Assembly (NCBI GenBank): GCA_030762935.1
Contig: CM060900.1
Span: forward strand, 435,910,259-435,974,258
Length of the DNA: 64,000 nucleotides
Reading direction: 5' to 3'
Origin: Hymenopus coronatus
Lineage: Eukaryota; Arthropoda; Insecta; Mantodea; Hymenopodidae
Positions 1 to 11,885 of the stretch are shown here, piece after piece. The notes under the pieces are model-generated. The model was given only the letters and a program-made list of their open reading frames with translations, was not told the origin of the DNA and ran no database searches. Each line of letters begins with the position of its first letter. Position 1 is the first letter of the stretch. Position numbers and translations under genes: made by a program.

Positions 1-593
1 GTTTAGCATCATCTTGCCTTTATTCTCATGGAAACACATTTTGGCAAAATGCACTGAGTATAGCATGTGATATTTCGATGGCACAATTTTGCTAGTCTTA
101 GAGCAGCTGATGACTTACTCAATAATTCTAGTTTATGAGGAACCTAAAATAAATCATCATTCGCTTAGTGACCAAGGAAACTCACGAGAATAAATCGGAA
201 TGAATTTGGAATATGAATGTTACAACTTATTCTTTCTAATGGAAAGTGATCTTGGAATCATTTTTCTGGTGGTTGGTACAGTTATGCAGCATAGAAGTGC
301 TCCATGTTAATTATTAAACCCTAATACCCTTAAACCACCCAACTTTTAAAGCCTTTTAAGCATACTGAACATATGGCAAAAAGCATGTTAGCCCTTCACC
401 TACCGATGCGCGAAAGGTTTCAATTAACGACAGCACACCAGCGCCACTGGTGAGTCTAGGTAATATAATTCCAAGGTCTTTGTACGAACCATAGTGCTTC
501 AATGGTGCACATTTTGGTAAACTCTACCATCGATGTAAACACAAAAAATGGCAGAACTAGAAGAGGCAACTGTGAACAGAAATGTGAAAAGTA
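1..593. other. Non-coding, no gene recognised
   Basis: I see no recognisable protein or RNA gene here; the short open frames have no familiar motifs. By position this is probably part of the last intron of desaturase A, whose final exon is missing from the window and should lie further left. I looked for the third histidine box on the minus strand here and did not find it. Confidence 0.5.
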
Positions 594-1300
594 TTGAAAA
601 TTATCAGAAAAGGAAGTGTAATCCACAAAACTGGTGTAAAGAAGTTGGGAAGAAGACAAAATCTTGGGGAAGCATATAAAAACCATAAGAGTAGTGCTAA
701 AATGCCAAAATTGCCAGATTCAAATTGTGATTGTGTGAGAAAATGTTTAGTTAATGTACCTGTGGATACGTGGGAGAAACTATTTCCTGATTTTTGGAAT
801 ATGGAGAACCATGAATTACAACATACATACATTTTCGGTTGTGTGAATGTTAATCCTATTAAAAGAAGATACATAGATCATCCAGAAAATAGCAGGAGGC
901 AGGCTACTAACATCTACAAAGCCTCTTCTTGATAAATTACAGGAAAGAAAAGTGTTAGAATCTGGGAAAAAGGTACTGTTGAGCAAGGTGATATTGCATG
1001 ACATCATTTAAAGACCACATTTTTAAGCTATATTTTAAATACATTTATGGTGATACTGAAGATTATGACACTTTGGACATTAGAAGGAAAAAAATTTGGT
1101 AAACCATCCCTTAGTTAAATGACATTTCCTCCAAATTACAAATGGCCAAGATTTAATAATCCTACAAAATTAACGGACTTACATGTTCTGATGAATTATA
1201 TTTCACCAATTTATTATGAGTACTATAAAAGTCTTGAATTTACCACAGACATTCAGAGTATTACTAATGGAGCATTTTTTGATCAGCCTGATTACAGCTA
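594..1300 (+). pseudogene. Relic of an unclassified insect mobile-element ORF (N-terminal part)
   Basis: An open frame of 112 codons carries paired cysteines (CDCVRKC), an aromatic stretch (LFPDFWNM) and a YIFG...PIKRR segment. I recall this general pattern from many hypothetical proteins repeated through insect genomes and thought to be transposon-derived, but I cannot name the family. After the frame closes at 932, a second frame at 1119-1301 (60 codons) may be a later part of the same broken gene. A relic of what looks like a later portion of the same kind of protein sits at 14.5-15.2 kb. Seen: the motifs and the broken frame. Inferred: family membership and mobile origin. Confidence 0.35.
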
Positions 1301-1652
1301 AAAATTTGTTTCTTAACGTTTCTAACTGAAATACTTATTGAAAAGTGTAATAATCCAGAGTGGGCTATGTTTAGAAAGGCCAAAAGACATATTTAATTAT
1401 TGGTTTTACCTGAAATATAAATGTAAAATATATTTAGAAAAATACTTGAATAAATGCAGTTTTCACTTTAGTTTCCATATTTTTATTAATGTTATTACAT
1501 CAATCCAGTTTTTGGGGTTTATTAACGACAAAACTGATGTACTCTTAAAACCTATATTCTCAGAAATTAAAAAATAATTTTAATATTTTTTCAGCCTCAT
1601 TCGCAAAACATTATTCTCTATAAGAACTGAAGCTTTCCTGGCGACGTGTTAA

Positions 1653-2938
1653 TTCAAAATCTTCTCGGGCTTCTAGCCAGGTAAAAACTTGGCTTGACAC
1701 CAACGTTTCGAAGAAGTGCATCTTCCTTGTCTTCAGGGTGAACTGATGGTTTGAGCTTGCGGAGACTGGTATTTATAAGAGCTGGGATGAAGCTAACATC
1801 TGATTGGTTCGCATGATATTATGGCCTGGTATTTAAGATGACTGAGACATGGGCACGGACTTCGTAGAAAACTATTTATAGCAGTTATTCGGCTAATGTT
1901 TTGTGTTTGAGCACGCACCTGCTAGAAAATAAGTCTTGGAAGACTGCAAGTAGAGGATTAGATATTAAGGTTCTTTAACATTGGTGTCCATGCTGAACTT
2001 AATTGTAGGCCAGAATCGCGATTTAGATTATTTGTTTCAGATGAGATGGCTAAAGCTTCTTTTACTCTCCTTTTCCAGTAGTTCGAACACTTTGCCACCA
2101 TCTTAGTGTTGGTAAAGTTAGTTCTGTGGCTCTGTTCTATACAGTGTTCAGCCAGTCCAGATTTTTCGGTTGCATAAGCCTTATTGATCTTTGGTGTTCA
2201 GAAACGCGTCCTGTTTGGCCAATGTACGCTGCGCTGTATTCGCAAGGAATGTGGTAGACACCAGGTACTCTGAGAGCTAAATTATCTTTAACTGGCCTGA
2301 CCAAATTTTTGATTTTAGGTGGTGGCTTATGGATGTTTTTGACATTATATTTGTAGAGTAGTCTACTAATCTTTCCCGAAAAATTGCCGGTAAATGGTAT
2401 ATAGGCTATGGCGGCTGGCTTGTCTTTTTGTTGAGTGTTCTTGCTGGGGTTTCTTTTTCGTCCGGCTCTTTTCAGCGCTGATGTGATGTCCTTGGCTGAA
2501 TATCCATTTTGTTGGAGTGTGAATTTTAGGTGTTGAAATTCCGTTTGCAGATTATCTGGGTCTGATACAGAAACTGCTCTATGTGCCAATGTGTTGAGAA
2601 TGCCCATTCGTTGTGACTTATGGTGGAAGCTGTTTGCGTTGAGATAAAGATCCGTGTGTGTAGGTTTTCAGTAGATGGCATGACCAAGAGTTCCGTCCAC
2701 ATTTCTGGTAACCAGAATGTCCAGAAATGGGAGGGAAGCATTTTTCTCAACTTCCATTGTGAACTGTATTTGTGATCTGAGGCTATTTAGGTGTGCAAGA
2801 AAATCTGGAAGAGTGTGCAGTCCATGCGGCCAAATTACAAATGTATCATCTACATATCTGTAAAAATGTGTAGGTTTTAATGGGGCTGTGTTAAGTATTT
2901 CATGCTCCAGAAACTCCATATAGAAGTTGCCATGGGCT
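1653..2938 (-). pseudogene. Penelope-like RT / GIY-YIG fragment, left (minus) arm
   Basis: The minus strand encodes the C-terminal part of a Penelope-like protein. The reverse transcriptase catalytic motif YVDD lies in FYRYVDDTFVIW near 2860, followed by LPFLDILVTR, a basic linker, and a GIY-YIG-type endonuclease core (YIGQTG) near 2210. The RT is 5'-truncated just before its PMGSPLSP motif. A TGA stop follows HAIY at the RT/linker boundary (2668-2670); the opposite arm has the same stop. In the endonuclease, about 15 bases after YIGQTG are missing compared with the other arm, and the frame is lost soon after. This arm cannot encode a working enzyme. Confidence 0.85.
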
Positions 2939-4249
2939 CTCCTCTGTCACCAGCTATTGCCAACTTCTATGGAGTTTCTGGAGCATGAAATACTTAACAC
3001 AGCCCCATTAAAACCTACACATTTTTACAGATATGTAGATGATACATTTGTAATTTGGCCGCATGGACTGCACACTCTTCCAGATTTTCTTGCACACCTA
3101 AATAGTCTCAGATCACAAATACAGTTCACAATGGAAGTTGAGAAAAATGCTTCCCTCCCATTTCTAGACATTCTGGTTACCAGAAAAGTGGACGGAACTC
3201 TTGGTCATGCCATCTACTGAAAACCTACACACACGGATCTTTATCTCAACGCAAACAGCTTCCACCATAAGTCACAACGAATGGGCATTCTCAACACATT
3301 GGCACATAGAGCAGTTTCTGTATCAGACCCAGATAATCTGCAAACGGAATTTCAACACCTAAAATTCACACTCCAACAAAATGGATATTCAGCCAAGGAC
3401 ATGACATCAGCGCTGAAAAGAGCCGGACGAAAAAGAAACCCCAGCAAGAACACTCAACAAAAAGACAAGCCAGCCGCCATAGCCTATATACCGTTTACCG
3501 GCAATTTTTTGGGAAAGATTAGTAGACTACTCTACAAATATAATGTCAAAAACATCCATAAGCCACCACCTGAAATCAAAAATTTGGTCAGGCCAGTTAA
3601 AGATAATTTAGCTCTCAGAGTACCTGGTGTCTACCACATTCCTTGCGAATGCAGTGCAGCGTACATTGGCCAAACAGGATGCACTATTGCCACACGCGTT
3701 TCTGAACACCAAAGATCAATAAGGCTTATGCAACCCGAAAAATCTGGACTGGCTGAACACTGTATAGAACAGAGCCACAGAGCTAACTTTACCAACACTA
3801 AGATAGTGGCAAAGTGTTCGAACTACTGGGAAAGGAGAGTAAAAGAAGCTTTAGCCATCTCATCTGAAACAAATAATATAATTGCGATTCTGGCCTACAA
3901 TTAAGTTCAGCATGGACACCAATGTTAAAGAGCCTTAATACCTAATCCTCTACTTGCAGTCTTCCAAGACTTATTTTCTAGCAGGTGCGTGCTCAAACAC
4001 AAAATATTAGCCGAATAACTGCTATAAATAGTTTTCTACGAAGTCCGTGCCCATGTCTCAGTCATCTTAAATACCAGGCCATAATATCACGCGAACCAAT
4101 CAGATGTTAGCTTCATCCCAGCTCTTATAAATACCAGTCTCCGCAAGCTCAAACCATCAGTTCACCCTGAAGACGAGGAAGATGCACTTCTTCGAAACGT
4201 TGGTGTCAAGCCAAGTGTTTACCTGGCTAGAAGCCCGAGAAGATTTTGA
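2927..4249 (+). pseudogene. Penelope-like RT / GIY-YIG fragment, right (plus) arm
   Basis: The plus arm starts inside the RT, at a PMGSPLSP-type motif read across a frame break near 2940-2975. It continues through YVDD (about 3035), the shared TGA stop at 3218-3220, and an in-frame region from 3281 to 3904. That region ends in a better preserved GIY-YIG endonuclease (CECSAAYIGQTG, then VSEHQRSIR and EHCIEQSHR). Compared with the left arm it has lost two bases after the codons for NFY, which shifts the RT frame. The 3' end after 4150 has a CTGAAGACGAG... stem ...CGAAACG stretch like those seen at Penelope-like termini. Seen: motifs, stop and frame break. Known: RT plus GIY-YIG is the hallmark of this class. 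Confidence 0.88.
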
Positions 4250-4370
4250 ATTATTCTCTATTTTTAGAAAATGTTGGTTACCCATTTTTCTGGGCATGTC
4301 TTCATATATATAGATATTGCAAAATTTCAGTTGAATTTAATTACTTTACTATTACAGTATTCATGCTTAC

Positions 4371-4556
4371 TTGTCATATGGTTTGCAGCCCCACATGTGT
4401 GCAGCACTATTCACCAGCCATGTCATGTTGAGTGTAAATGCATAGCGGAACATGGCAACCACAAACCAAGCATTCGTATAGCTTTCACCCCAGCAGTAAA
4501 CTGGAATGAGTGTTGGCATCACAAAACAGAATAGAGGCATCAGGATCAGATAGTAC
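4371..4556 (-). CDS. Acyl-CoA desaturase A, coding exon 4
   Basis: This 186-base exon encodes the third and fourth membrane-segment region of a stearoyl-CoA desaturase: YYLILMPLFCFVMPTLIP, then WGESYTNAWFV and the conserved NSAAHMWG...KPYD. The acceptor is TTTCATCCTTTCAG ahead of 4556 and the donor is GTAAGC from 4370 leftward. It enters in phase 2: the preceding exon ends AAG AA and this one supplies G, restoring lysine. It leaves after GAC AA, again splitting a lysine codon. The next exon, with the third histidine box, is not in the window. The exon sits alone between an 18.7-kb intron and a last intron of at least 4.3 kb. The enzyme is a membrane-bound diiron desaturase of the endoplasmic reticulum acting on acyl-CoA; the exact double-bond position cannot be read from sequence. 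Confidence 0.93.
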
Positions 4557-4561
4557 CTGAA

Positions 4562-6470
4562 AGGATGAAAGAATATATTTAATGATTATTGAATCCTGGT
4601 TGTAAAGAGGTGATTTATATTTTGCTTGAGAAGTGTTATGACAGAACAAGTATACACAACAATATCAGCTTCATGGAGTTAAAGGTATAGCTGTAAAAGA
4701 CAATGACGATGATAATTTAAGTGGTGAGGAGAATGAATGGTAGAATGGACGTTAAGAGGTTGTAATGAAATTTGGAGTCAATACTTTGGAATGGTTTTTT
4801 TTAAACACCTACACATGCATGAAAAAAACTACATGACAACTGCTCAATCAATTTAGCTGTTAGTAATGATGATGATGCATTGGTTGGACAGTGGGTACAG
4901 AAAACTGTAGGAACAGGTGAGGAATTTGGGTAAACATTACAGGGCTCAATTCTCGAGGAAAGCTAAGACAGAATATTTAGCAGGATATTTTATATTTTAA
5001 TTGTCTGTCATGCCATTCATATAAATTTTTTGAAAGATATATATATATATATAAACAAACAATAATCTTATGAACATAATCTGAACAAATTTGTAATTGA
5101 AGATTTAATTCTCCTGGCAGAGAATTTAATCAAGAGATTAAAACTTACCAGTTAGTTCCAATAAGCTCTGTCAGCACTCGAGTACAGAATTACCACTTTC
5201 TTTAATAATGCAAACAAAAGATAAGATTCAAGACACCATACTGGCATTGGTTATTTATAAAATGTAACATATGTTCTGTATTTGTATGAAACGAGGTTTA
5301 TCTAATGAATTCATATTTTGAGTTTGCATTTATCAGGGCTATTCAATGAATAGATTATAATAAAGTAGCTAATTAATCGGTGTTAATGTTAAACAGAGCA
5401 CTAAATCAGATATTTTAAATATCAGCTCTGTGTAAAGTTCCACAGAAGGTACGCTGTTTAAAAACAAATTACTATTTTATGTAAAAGAGAATATGTACAA
5501 ACTAAGAAAAATTAAAATCTGATAATGAGTGACTATTAGTGACCACAAAAACACGATGAATGATGGAAACAAACAAAATGAAGAGTTCCAAGGAAAACAG
5601 CTGGAAAGACATTATATGACTGAATAAGAAATAAAGCTATTAAGATATGCATAAGACTCAGCCAGTGACAGAATGAATTGCCAGAAGGAAGAAACAATGG
5701 AATGTATGCCTATCCAGGATGTTGGAGGAAAGAATTGCATGAATGCTAAGGGACAACACTTTAGAGGAAAAGAAGTCCAGGATAGCCGAAGAGAAGATGG
5801 GAGAAGGCTTGAACCCATTGAACAGGCAAGAGCACCTAATACACGGAGCACAAGAACAACTATACACAACTAGAAATGATTCCAAGTAACCTAATTCATC
5901 GCTAATAGGTAATTATACATATAATTTAATGGCTTATTTGACTCATTGTCAGCATTCTCAAACTAATGCAGCTACTTCTCAGTGGTGTTTAAAGGTGTTG
6001 GTTTTGAATGATTGGTAGGGATGGGAAAATGTTGTTTAAATGAAAAGACTAAAATTATATTAACATCATTAAAACATAGTAGATATATTTCTGGCATCCA
6101 AAAATTGCAGAATTTGCCAATTTTAAATTGTAAAATAATGTAAAAATTGGGTTTTATACAAATAACTGTACTTGGCACATTTTCGAACAATATGATTTAT
6201 CCAGGTAAAAAATGACAAAGTTTACCAACATGATGGCACTGATATAGTACTACAAATACTTTCCAGCAGAATAAGTACTGTATTTATCGGATACAAGACA
6301 ATGTCTTTTCCAAATGTTCAGAAGTGAGTATCATATACGCTTTCTGAATAGCATGCAGCAAAAAGCAAGTTTCAAATTTTGCGGGTACAGTAGTGGCGAA
6401 CCCCGGGGGAAATGGTAATGCTTACCACCAAGGTCATAACCAATGTGGCAGATTTTGTGCCTTCATTTCA
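4562..6470. other. Intronic sequence, no gene recognised
   Basis: There is a short TA microsatellite near 5038-5053 and several short open frames (for example 5673-5873 on the plus strand) without recognisable domains. I see nothing further that I can support. Confidence 0.5.
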
Positions 6471-6472
6471 CT

Positions 6473-6567
6473 TTTAATAGTCTTATAAGCATTCTCATTA
6501 TTAAAAACATTTCTCTCCGAGACTGTATAAGCTTTCTTATTATTAAAAACATTTCTCTCTGAGACTG
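6473..6567. repeat. Two-copy tandem repeat, unit about 45 bp
   Basis: The block TTATTAAAAACATTTCTCTC followed by GAGACTGTA occurs twice in direct orientation with few differences, each preceded by a TATAAGC(A/T)TTCT stretch. It may be a simple tandem duplication. Confidence 0.7.
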
Positions 6568-6659
6568 TAATAAAAATAGAGGTGTTTCTTTCACATCAGT
6601 GGTTGTTAGCTCCACATTTCCTTCCTCCTGCATCAAATATATTTCCATTCGCCCCTCTG

Positions 6660-7310
6660 TTTCTCTATACTACTAACAATGTGAATTTATTTGCAAATTC
6701 AAATTATGTAAAACTACAGTAATGCTTATTACAACATTGTGTTATATTCAGTTGTATTGTCTAAACAGAAAATTATATTCATCGTCATTACAGCTAAGCC
6801 ATCACAATCATGCACGGACATAGCAGTACATTTCCATTATTCTCCATCTTTCTCCTGCTCACAATGCAAGTATCTGCGCATTGGAATTAGGTTTTTTTTT
6901 TTTTTTTTTTTTTTTTTTCCCCTTCAGTGATGCATTATATTTGATTTGCTGACTAAATAGAAAATTGTATCCATCATCAGAACAGATATGCCACTGCTGC
7001 TGTGGTCACATTCTCCCACTGCACACTTACCATACATTTCTGACTTCCCTCTCTGCCTTTCTACTGCACAAAATGTGAACTTCTGTACAAATTTGAATGA
7101 TTAAGTTGGGTAAAACGTTTTACAAATGGTGTGCTATATCAGATATGTCCATTTCATTGTAACAGTGTTGCACTGCTGCTGCTGCCATTGCCATTACCTC
7201 TGATCACATAAACAGGTACCAGTATATAATTTCCATTCTCCCTCTTCTGTACCCACATGTGAATTTCTGTACAAATTCCAATTAAGTAAAATAAGAAAAA
7301 AATACTTAAT
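6660..7310. repeat. Diverged tandem repeat, about three units of 200-290 bp
   Basis: Three successive blocks share an ordered set of words: ATGTGAAYTTMTKTRCAAATT, then ATTAAGT...TAAAA, a GTGTTATAT/GTGCTATAT word, a TCATYRT...CAGC stretch and a TTTCCATTMTCCCT-like stretch. The units are clearly diverged. The first contains a run of 27 T at 6892-6918. The block lies directly upstream of Merlin copy 1 and could belong to it or be older. No coding content is evident. Confidence 0.55.
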
Positions 7311-7377
7311 CATTTTAATTGTCCCTTAGTTTGTTCAAGTATACAACAAAAGTTATCTTGTTTTAAAGATTCTTTAC

Positions 7378-8800
7378 AACATGTACCACGAAATGGCGAG
7401 AAAACGTTCTGCGTTGGTTTACCTCAACGAATCGAAGGTCTGACCTCAACTATTATTTGACAATGGTCTGCTGAGAAGAAGAATGTTGTGCTCTGAATGC
7501 AATGCTATCTTGCACCCCATTAAGAGAGGGGACTGTATTTATACCGAGTTTTACTGCAGGCAGAAGAATGTTAAAGTAGAGCCATACTCTTGTGACTTTT
7601 TTACTATAAATAATAAGTCATTTTATTATTCTCATTATTTTTATATTATAATTTTATTTTAGAACTGGACATAAAAAAGTCGCACAAACGTGTGAGCAAA
7701 GGAAGATGGTTCAAGCGGGCAAAGCTATTACCTGAGCAAATTCATTTCTTCATACACTGGTTTGCATTAAAGCAGTCATGTGGGGTGACAATAATGGAGT
7801 GTTTGGATGGAGACCAATGTGTGTGAGTTCGCGGACAGTATCTGATTGGTTTGGTAGTGTGCATGGTCTCTAAGAATATCAAATACACTCCGAGAGGGAA
7901 ACTTGGAGGTCCTGGCCACATCATTCAAATTGACGAATGTAAAATAGGACAACGTAAATTTCATTGGGGGCACATTGTAGAGGGAAATTGCGACCTTGGG
8001 ATGATAGATGTGGAAACAAATGAGATGACGATATGTCCAAATAATAATAGGGATGCAAACGTGCTCTACAATTTAACTGAAAGCATGTAGAGTTCACCAA
8101 CACAATACATATGGATGCCTGGAGGGGCTACTATTGGTTGATGGCTGGAGGATTTGCTGCCACCTGGCTGTAAATCATTCTGTGTATTTTGTAGATTTAC
8201 TGACAAATGTGCACACCAATAATATTGAATCCTGCTGGCGAGTTCTACAGCATCACCTATCCAGGGGCAGCATTTGACACCAACATTTAGATGCTCACAT
8301 TTGTCAACATTTGTGGCATATCGCCACCAAAAATCACTTAGCAGACCCTTTACAGGAACTTGAAGACATTAGGCAGCTGTACCTTGTGGTGTAGAGATTA
8401 GGTTTAGGCTAGGCCTTAGTTAACGAGTGACTAAAGTGTTAGTGTACGTAGCTAGAAATTTAGAGACAAACAGTGTACATGGTTATATAGTTAGTGCAAT
8501 AACAAGTCTTCGTAATTTGGTGACAAATTGTATAGCTAGTGTAATTACCTTAAGTTATGCATTAAAAATGGATGATATGGCTGCACTGCAATTCTTCAGA
8601 ATGGCTACATGTGCTGTAAGTAAATAAAGAATTTTAAACCCTAAGTTACGTTAAGAAAATGTTTTCCTGAACGAGAGCATAGTAAAAACTGATTTGCAAA
8701 CCATATTACATAAAAAAATGGAAAGATAAACTTCAAACAAATTTTCTGCTCACGTTAAAATCCCATATCACATATTAGAAAGAAGAGCCCTTCTTTTTAT
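7378..8800 (+). pseudogene. Merlin DNA transposon (IS1595/IS1016-type transposase), copy 1, degraded
   Basis: The translated region has an N-terminal zinc-ribbon-like segment (MLCSECNAILHPI...FYCRQK, near 7470-7580), then the DDE core. IDECKIGQRKFHWGH carries the first acid (around 7930), HMDAWRGYY the second (around 8110), and NNIESCWR the glutamate region (around 8220). GGPGHIIQIDE and FHWGHIVEG are characteristic of the IS1595/Merlin family, which moves by cut and paste. A plausible intron ends at TTTTATTTTAG|AACTGGAC (7661-7662), and the same junction is present in copy 2. A TAG at 8088-8090 and a frame change just after it, plus other breaks, show the copy is dead. Ends were set by where similarity to copy 2 stops; I could not define terminal inverted repeats. 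Confidence 0.72.
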
Positions 8801-9757
8801 ATGCATGCTATACTTAATTCCAAAACTTAGTTCTGAAAATTGGGGGTCATCTTGCATTTCATGCCATTTTATATTTGGATAAATTATGTATTCATCAGTT
8901 GGCTGGCTAATTTGAAACATAGGTATATTGTGCAATTTCCTCATTGCCCTTTTCAATGTTGCTCCACATGTTGCTAAGGTATTTTGAACTAGTCCCAGTG
9001 CCAAGTTTTGTAAAATTTGATTTGCAGTTTTTTAACTTTTTGATATTTCTCTTTTAAGTTTAATAATTCGACTTAAGTCTGGGTGTGAAAAGACTTGGAG
9101 ATCCAGTCCATAACAGGGTGGTCTAATGATGTATACCTACATAAATATTAGCCAATGATGATACCCACAGATTAATCATCCAAGGTGATGACACACAAGT
9201 GGAGATGAGAATTCAGTTCCTAGTGTACTCCAATTTTGGCCTTGCATCTCCATCAATGTCGATATACGGGCACAACAAAAAATTATTGAATATTGGAAAG
9301 AGGAGATGTTCAAAAAAAGCTGCTAAACATATCTTTTAATCTTAAGAACACCGTGTTAAATGCTGTAAATGAAGGTGGTGTGAACACTGTCAACTGCTGC
9401 TTCTAGAATGCGGTCACAATTCTGAAAGCTGCAAGATGCATCAAGTTACAACTTTCAATTGAGAAGGTTGACATTGTGAAATGCCTACAGGCAATGAAAT
9501 TAGATAACTCTGAATTTGCAGCTGCAGCACTACAAGCAGTATAGATTCTGTGTTCTGTGGAAGCGAACTCCAGAAAGCTAAATTGAACAAATGAAGAAAT
9601 AAATAAAGGGGGAGAAAAATCTGTAGATTACCTTGAGCTGGTTTTGCATGTGCTTTGAAGTGCTGAGGAGAATTCACATTAAGGTATGAGACAATGGTCA
9701 TAGATAATTGTAATTGCATCTCATCTTTGGTTTTCCACATCAACTATAAATCAAATT
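8801..9757. other. Intronic sequence, no gene recognised
   Basis: I found only short frames without recognisable motifs, such as 8768-9004 and 9441-9743 on the minus strand. Confidence 0.5.
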
Positions 9758-9989
9758 GAAATTTAGTTGAGTCGATTTTGTAACACTACATCACTTACTT
9801 TTTTTATTTCGGAAAACATGTTTCAGAAGCCATGTGCTTCCATTGTCAATTCCTTTGGTCGACTGCCGGCATCGCTTGCTGTGGTGGTTGTCTCTGTCCC
9901 TGGTGGTGGTTTGATGAACCTCTGAATGAGTAGATCGCCTGGCGGGATTTCAAAATTGAAAACACGGTTCTTGTTTTTCCAAATATATA

Positions 9990-11132
9990 TGTTTTCCCAA
10001 ACTTTTAATTCTGTCTTCCTTGTGATGTTTTGAGGATTTTTGGGCTTCTATTTATGGTGTGTTTCTCTTTCCAAAAATGCCAAGCTACTGCAGATTTGTC
10101 TTCTTGTTTGAGTTTAATATTTCTGTGGTGTTCTTTTGCTCTTGTTTTTATATTTCTTTTTGTTTGGCCGATGTAGATTTTTTCACAGTCATTACAGCTG
10201 AACTGATATATTTCTGGTTTGTTTTCTTGTGGGATATCATCTTTTAATTTTGAATTTAAAATGTTTTTTATAGAGTAATTGTTTTTAGGGGCTACAATTA
10301 TGTTATGTCGTTTGAAGATCCTCTGGAATTTGTAGAAAGTTGTATGGTGGTATGTAAACTTCTTGTAGATCTTGTTTTCTTTCTGGTTTTGAGTGAGTGT
10401 GCTGACATCTTTAATTCTCTTTCTATTTTTGGCCTTATTAACTTTTTTGTATACCAGTTCTGCCCGAAATCCATTCTCTCTAACTATGTCCAATATTTTA
10501 GTAAGTTCACATTGGTATTCTGTTTTGCCCATTGGTACATTTACCAATCTGTGTGTAAGGCTGTTGAGTAAAGCATGCTGATGGGGAATGGGATTGTAAC
10601 TCTTTTGTTTTATATAGCTGTTGGTGTGGGTAGGTTTTCTGTAGATGCCAAATGTAAGGTGATTATTAGTTTTGATGATTTTTAGGTCGAAGAATGGTAG
10701 TTGTCCATCACATTCCTTCTCCATTGTGAACTTTATAGACTTTTCTTGCATATTTAGGAGTTTTAGTGCATCTTCTAGGTGTTTTTCTGGGACTATTGCA
10801 AAGATGTCGTCTACATAGCGGTACCATATTTTGAACATCCAGGGGAATGCCTTTTTAATCCTAGTTTCCATAGTGCTCATGAAGAGATCTGCTAATATTG
10901 GTGACAGCGGGCTGCCCATAGCTAAACCAGATGTTTGTTTGTAATATTTCCCGTTAAATGTGAAAAAATTTTGATTTATGCACAGATTCGTTAATATGAT
11001 GTATTCTCGGACTTTTTCTGTTGTTTTCCCTATTGCAAGTAACCAGTTACCTACAGAAAGCATACAATCCCACATCAAAAACTGCCATGTGCTTCCATTG
11101 TTAATTCCTTTGGTCGACTGCCGGCACAGCAT
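9990..11132 (-). pseudogene. Penelope-like RT / GIY-YIG, left (minus) arm
   Basis: A 375-codon open frame (11132-10005) encodes RT motifs in order: SGLAMGSPLSPILADLFM, then WYRYVDDIFAIV with the catalytic YVDD, LPFFDLKI, and IYRKPTHTNSY. A lysine-rich linker follows, then a GIY-YIG endonuclease core (CEKIYIGQTKRNIKTRAKEH). The first 17 or so residues are translated from the element's own terminal repeat, so the N-terminal half of the RT is missing. Near 10010 a frame break replaces the C-terminus that is preserved in the other arm. Known families of this class are about twice this length. Confidence 0.87.
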
Positions 11133-11885
11133 GCTTTACTCAACAGCCTTACACACAGATTGGTAAATGTACCAATGGGCAAAACAGAATACCAATGTGA
11201 ACTTACTAAAATATTGGACATAGCTACAGAGAAGGGATTTCGGTCAGAACTGGTGTACAAAAAAGTTAATAAAGCCAAAAATAAAAAGAGAATTAAAGAA
11301 GTCAGCACACTCACTCAAAACCAGAAAGAAAACAAGATCTACAAGAAGTTTACATACCACCCTACAACTTTCTACAAATTCCAGAGGATCTTCAAACGAC
11401 ATATCATCATTCTAGCCCCTAAAAACAATTACTCTTTAAAAAACATTTTAAATTCTAAATTAAAAGATGATATCCCACAAGAAAACAAACCAGGAATATA
11501 TCAGTTCAGCTGTAATGACTGTGAAAAAATCTACATCGGCCAAACAAAAAGAAATATAAAAACCAGGGCAAAAGAACATCACAGAAATATTAAACTCAAA
11601 CAAGAAGAAAAATCTGCAGTAGCTTGGCATTTTTGGAAAGAGAAACACACTATAAATAGAAGCCCAAAAATCCTCAAAAACATCACAAGGAAGACAGAAT
11701 TAAAAGTTTGGGAAAACATATATATTTGGAAAAACAAGAACAGGGTTTTCAATTTTGAAATCCCGCCAGGCGATCTACTCATTCAGAGGTTCATCAAACC
11801 ACCACCAGGGACAGAGACAACCACCACAGCAAGCAATGCCGGCAGTCGACCAAAGGAATTGACAATGGAAGCACATGGCTTCTGA
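11124..11885 (+). pseudogene. Penelope-like GIY-YIG endonuclease fragment, right (plus) arm
   Basis: The frame 11160-11885 (241 codons) has the linker and endonuclease of the same family as the left arm. It includes CEKIYIGQTKRNIKTRAKEH and a C-terminal extension with WENIYIWKNKNRVFNFEIP. All RT motifs are missing because the copy is truncated. Its last codons run into the terminal motif shared with the junction. The two arms differ at scattered positions (for example NIIVAP against IIILAP). Confidence 0.85.

Larger units (their letters stand above)
1622..4249. mobile_element. Penelope-like element, head-to-head inverted pair with 12-bp target duplication
   Basis: Two 5'-truncated copies of one Penelope-like retroelement lie back to back: one reads leftward (about 1653-2938), the other rightward (about 2927-4249). 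Together they make an inverted repeat with arms of about 1.3 kb and almost no spacer. The outer ends are flanked by the same 12 bases, ATTATTCTCTAT, at 1610-1621 and 4250-4261, so the pair looks like one insertion event. Some 31 bases at the left (1622-1652) are not mirrored on the right. Inverted or partly tandem copies with terminal repeats are known for Penelope-like elements. The pair lies in the inferred last intron of desaturase A, about 109 bases past the exon-4 splice donor. Confidence 0.85.
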
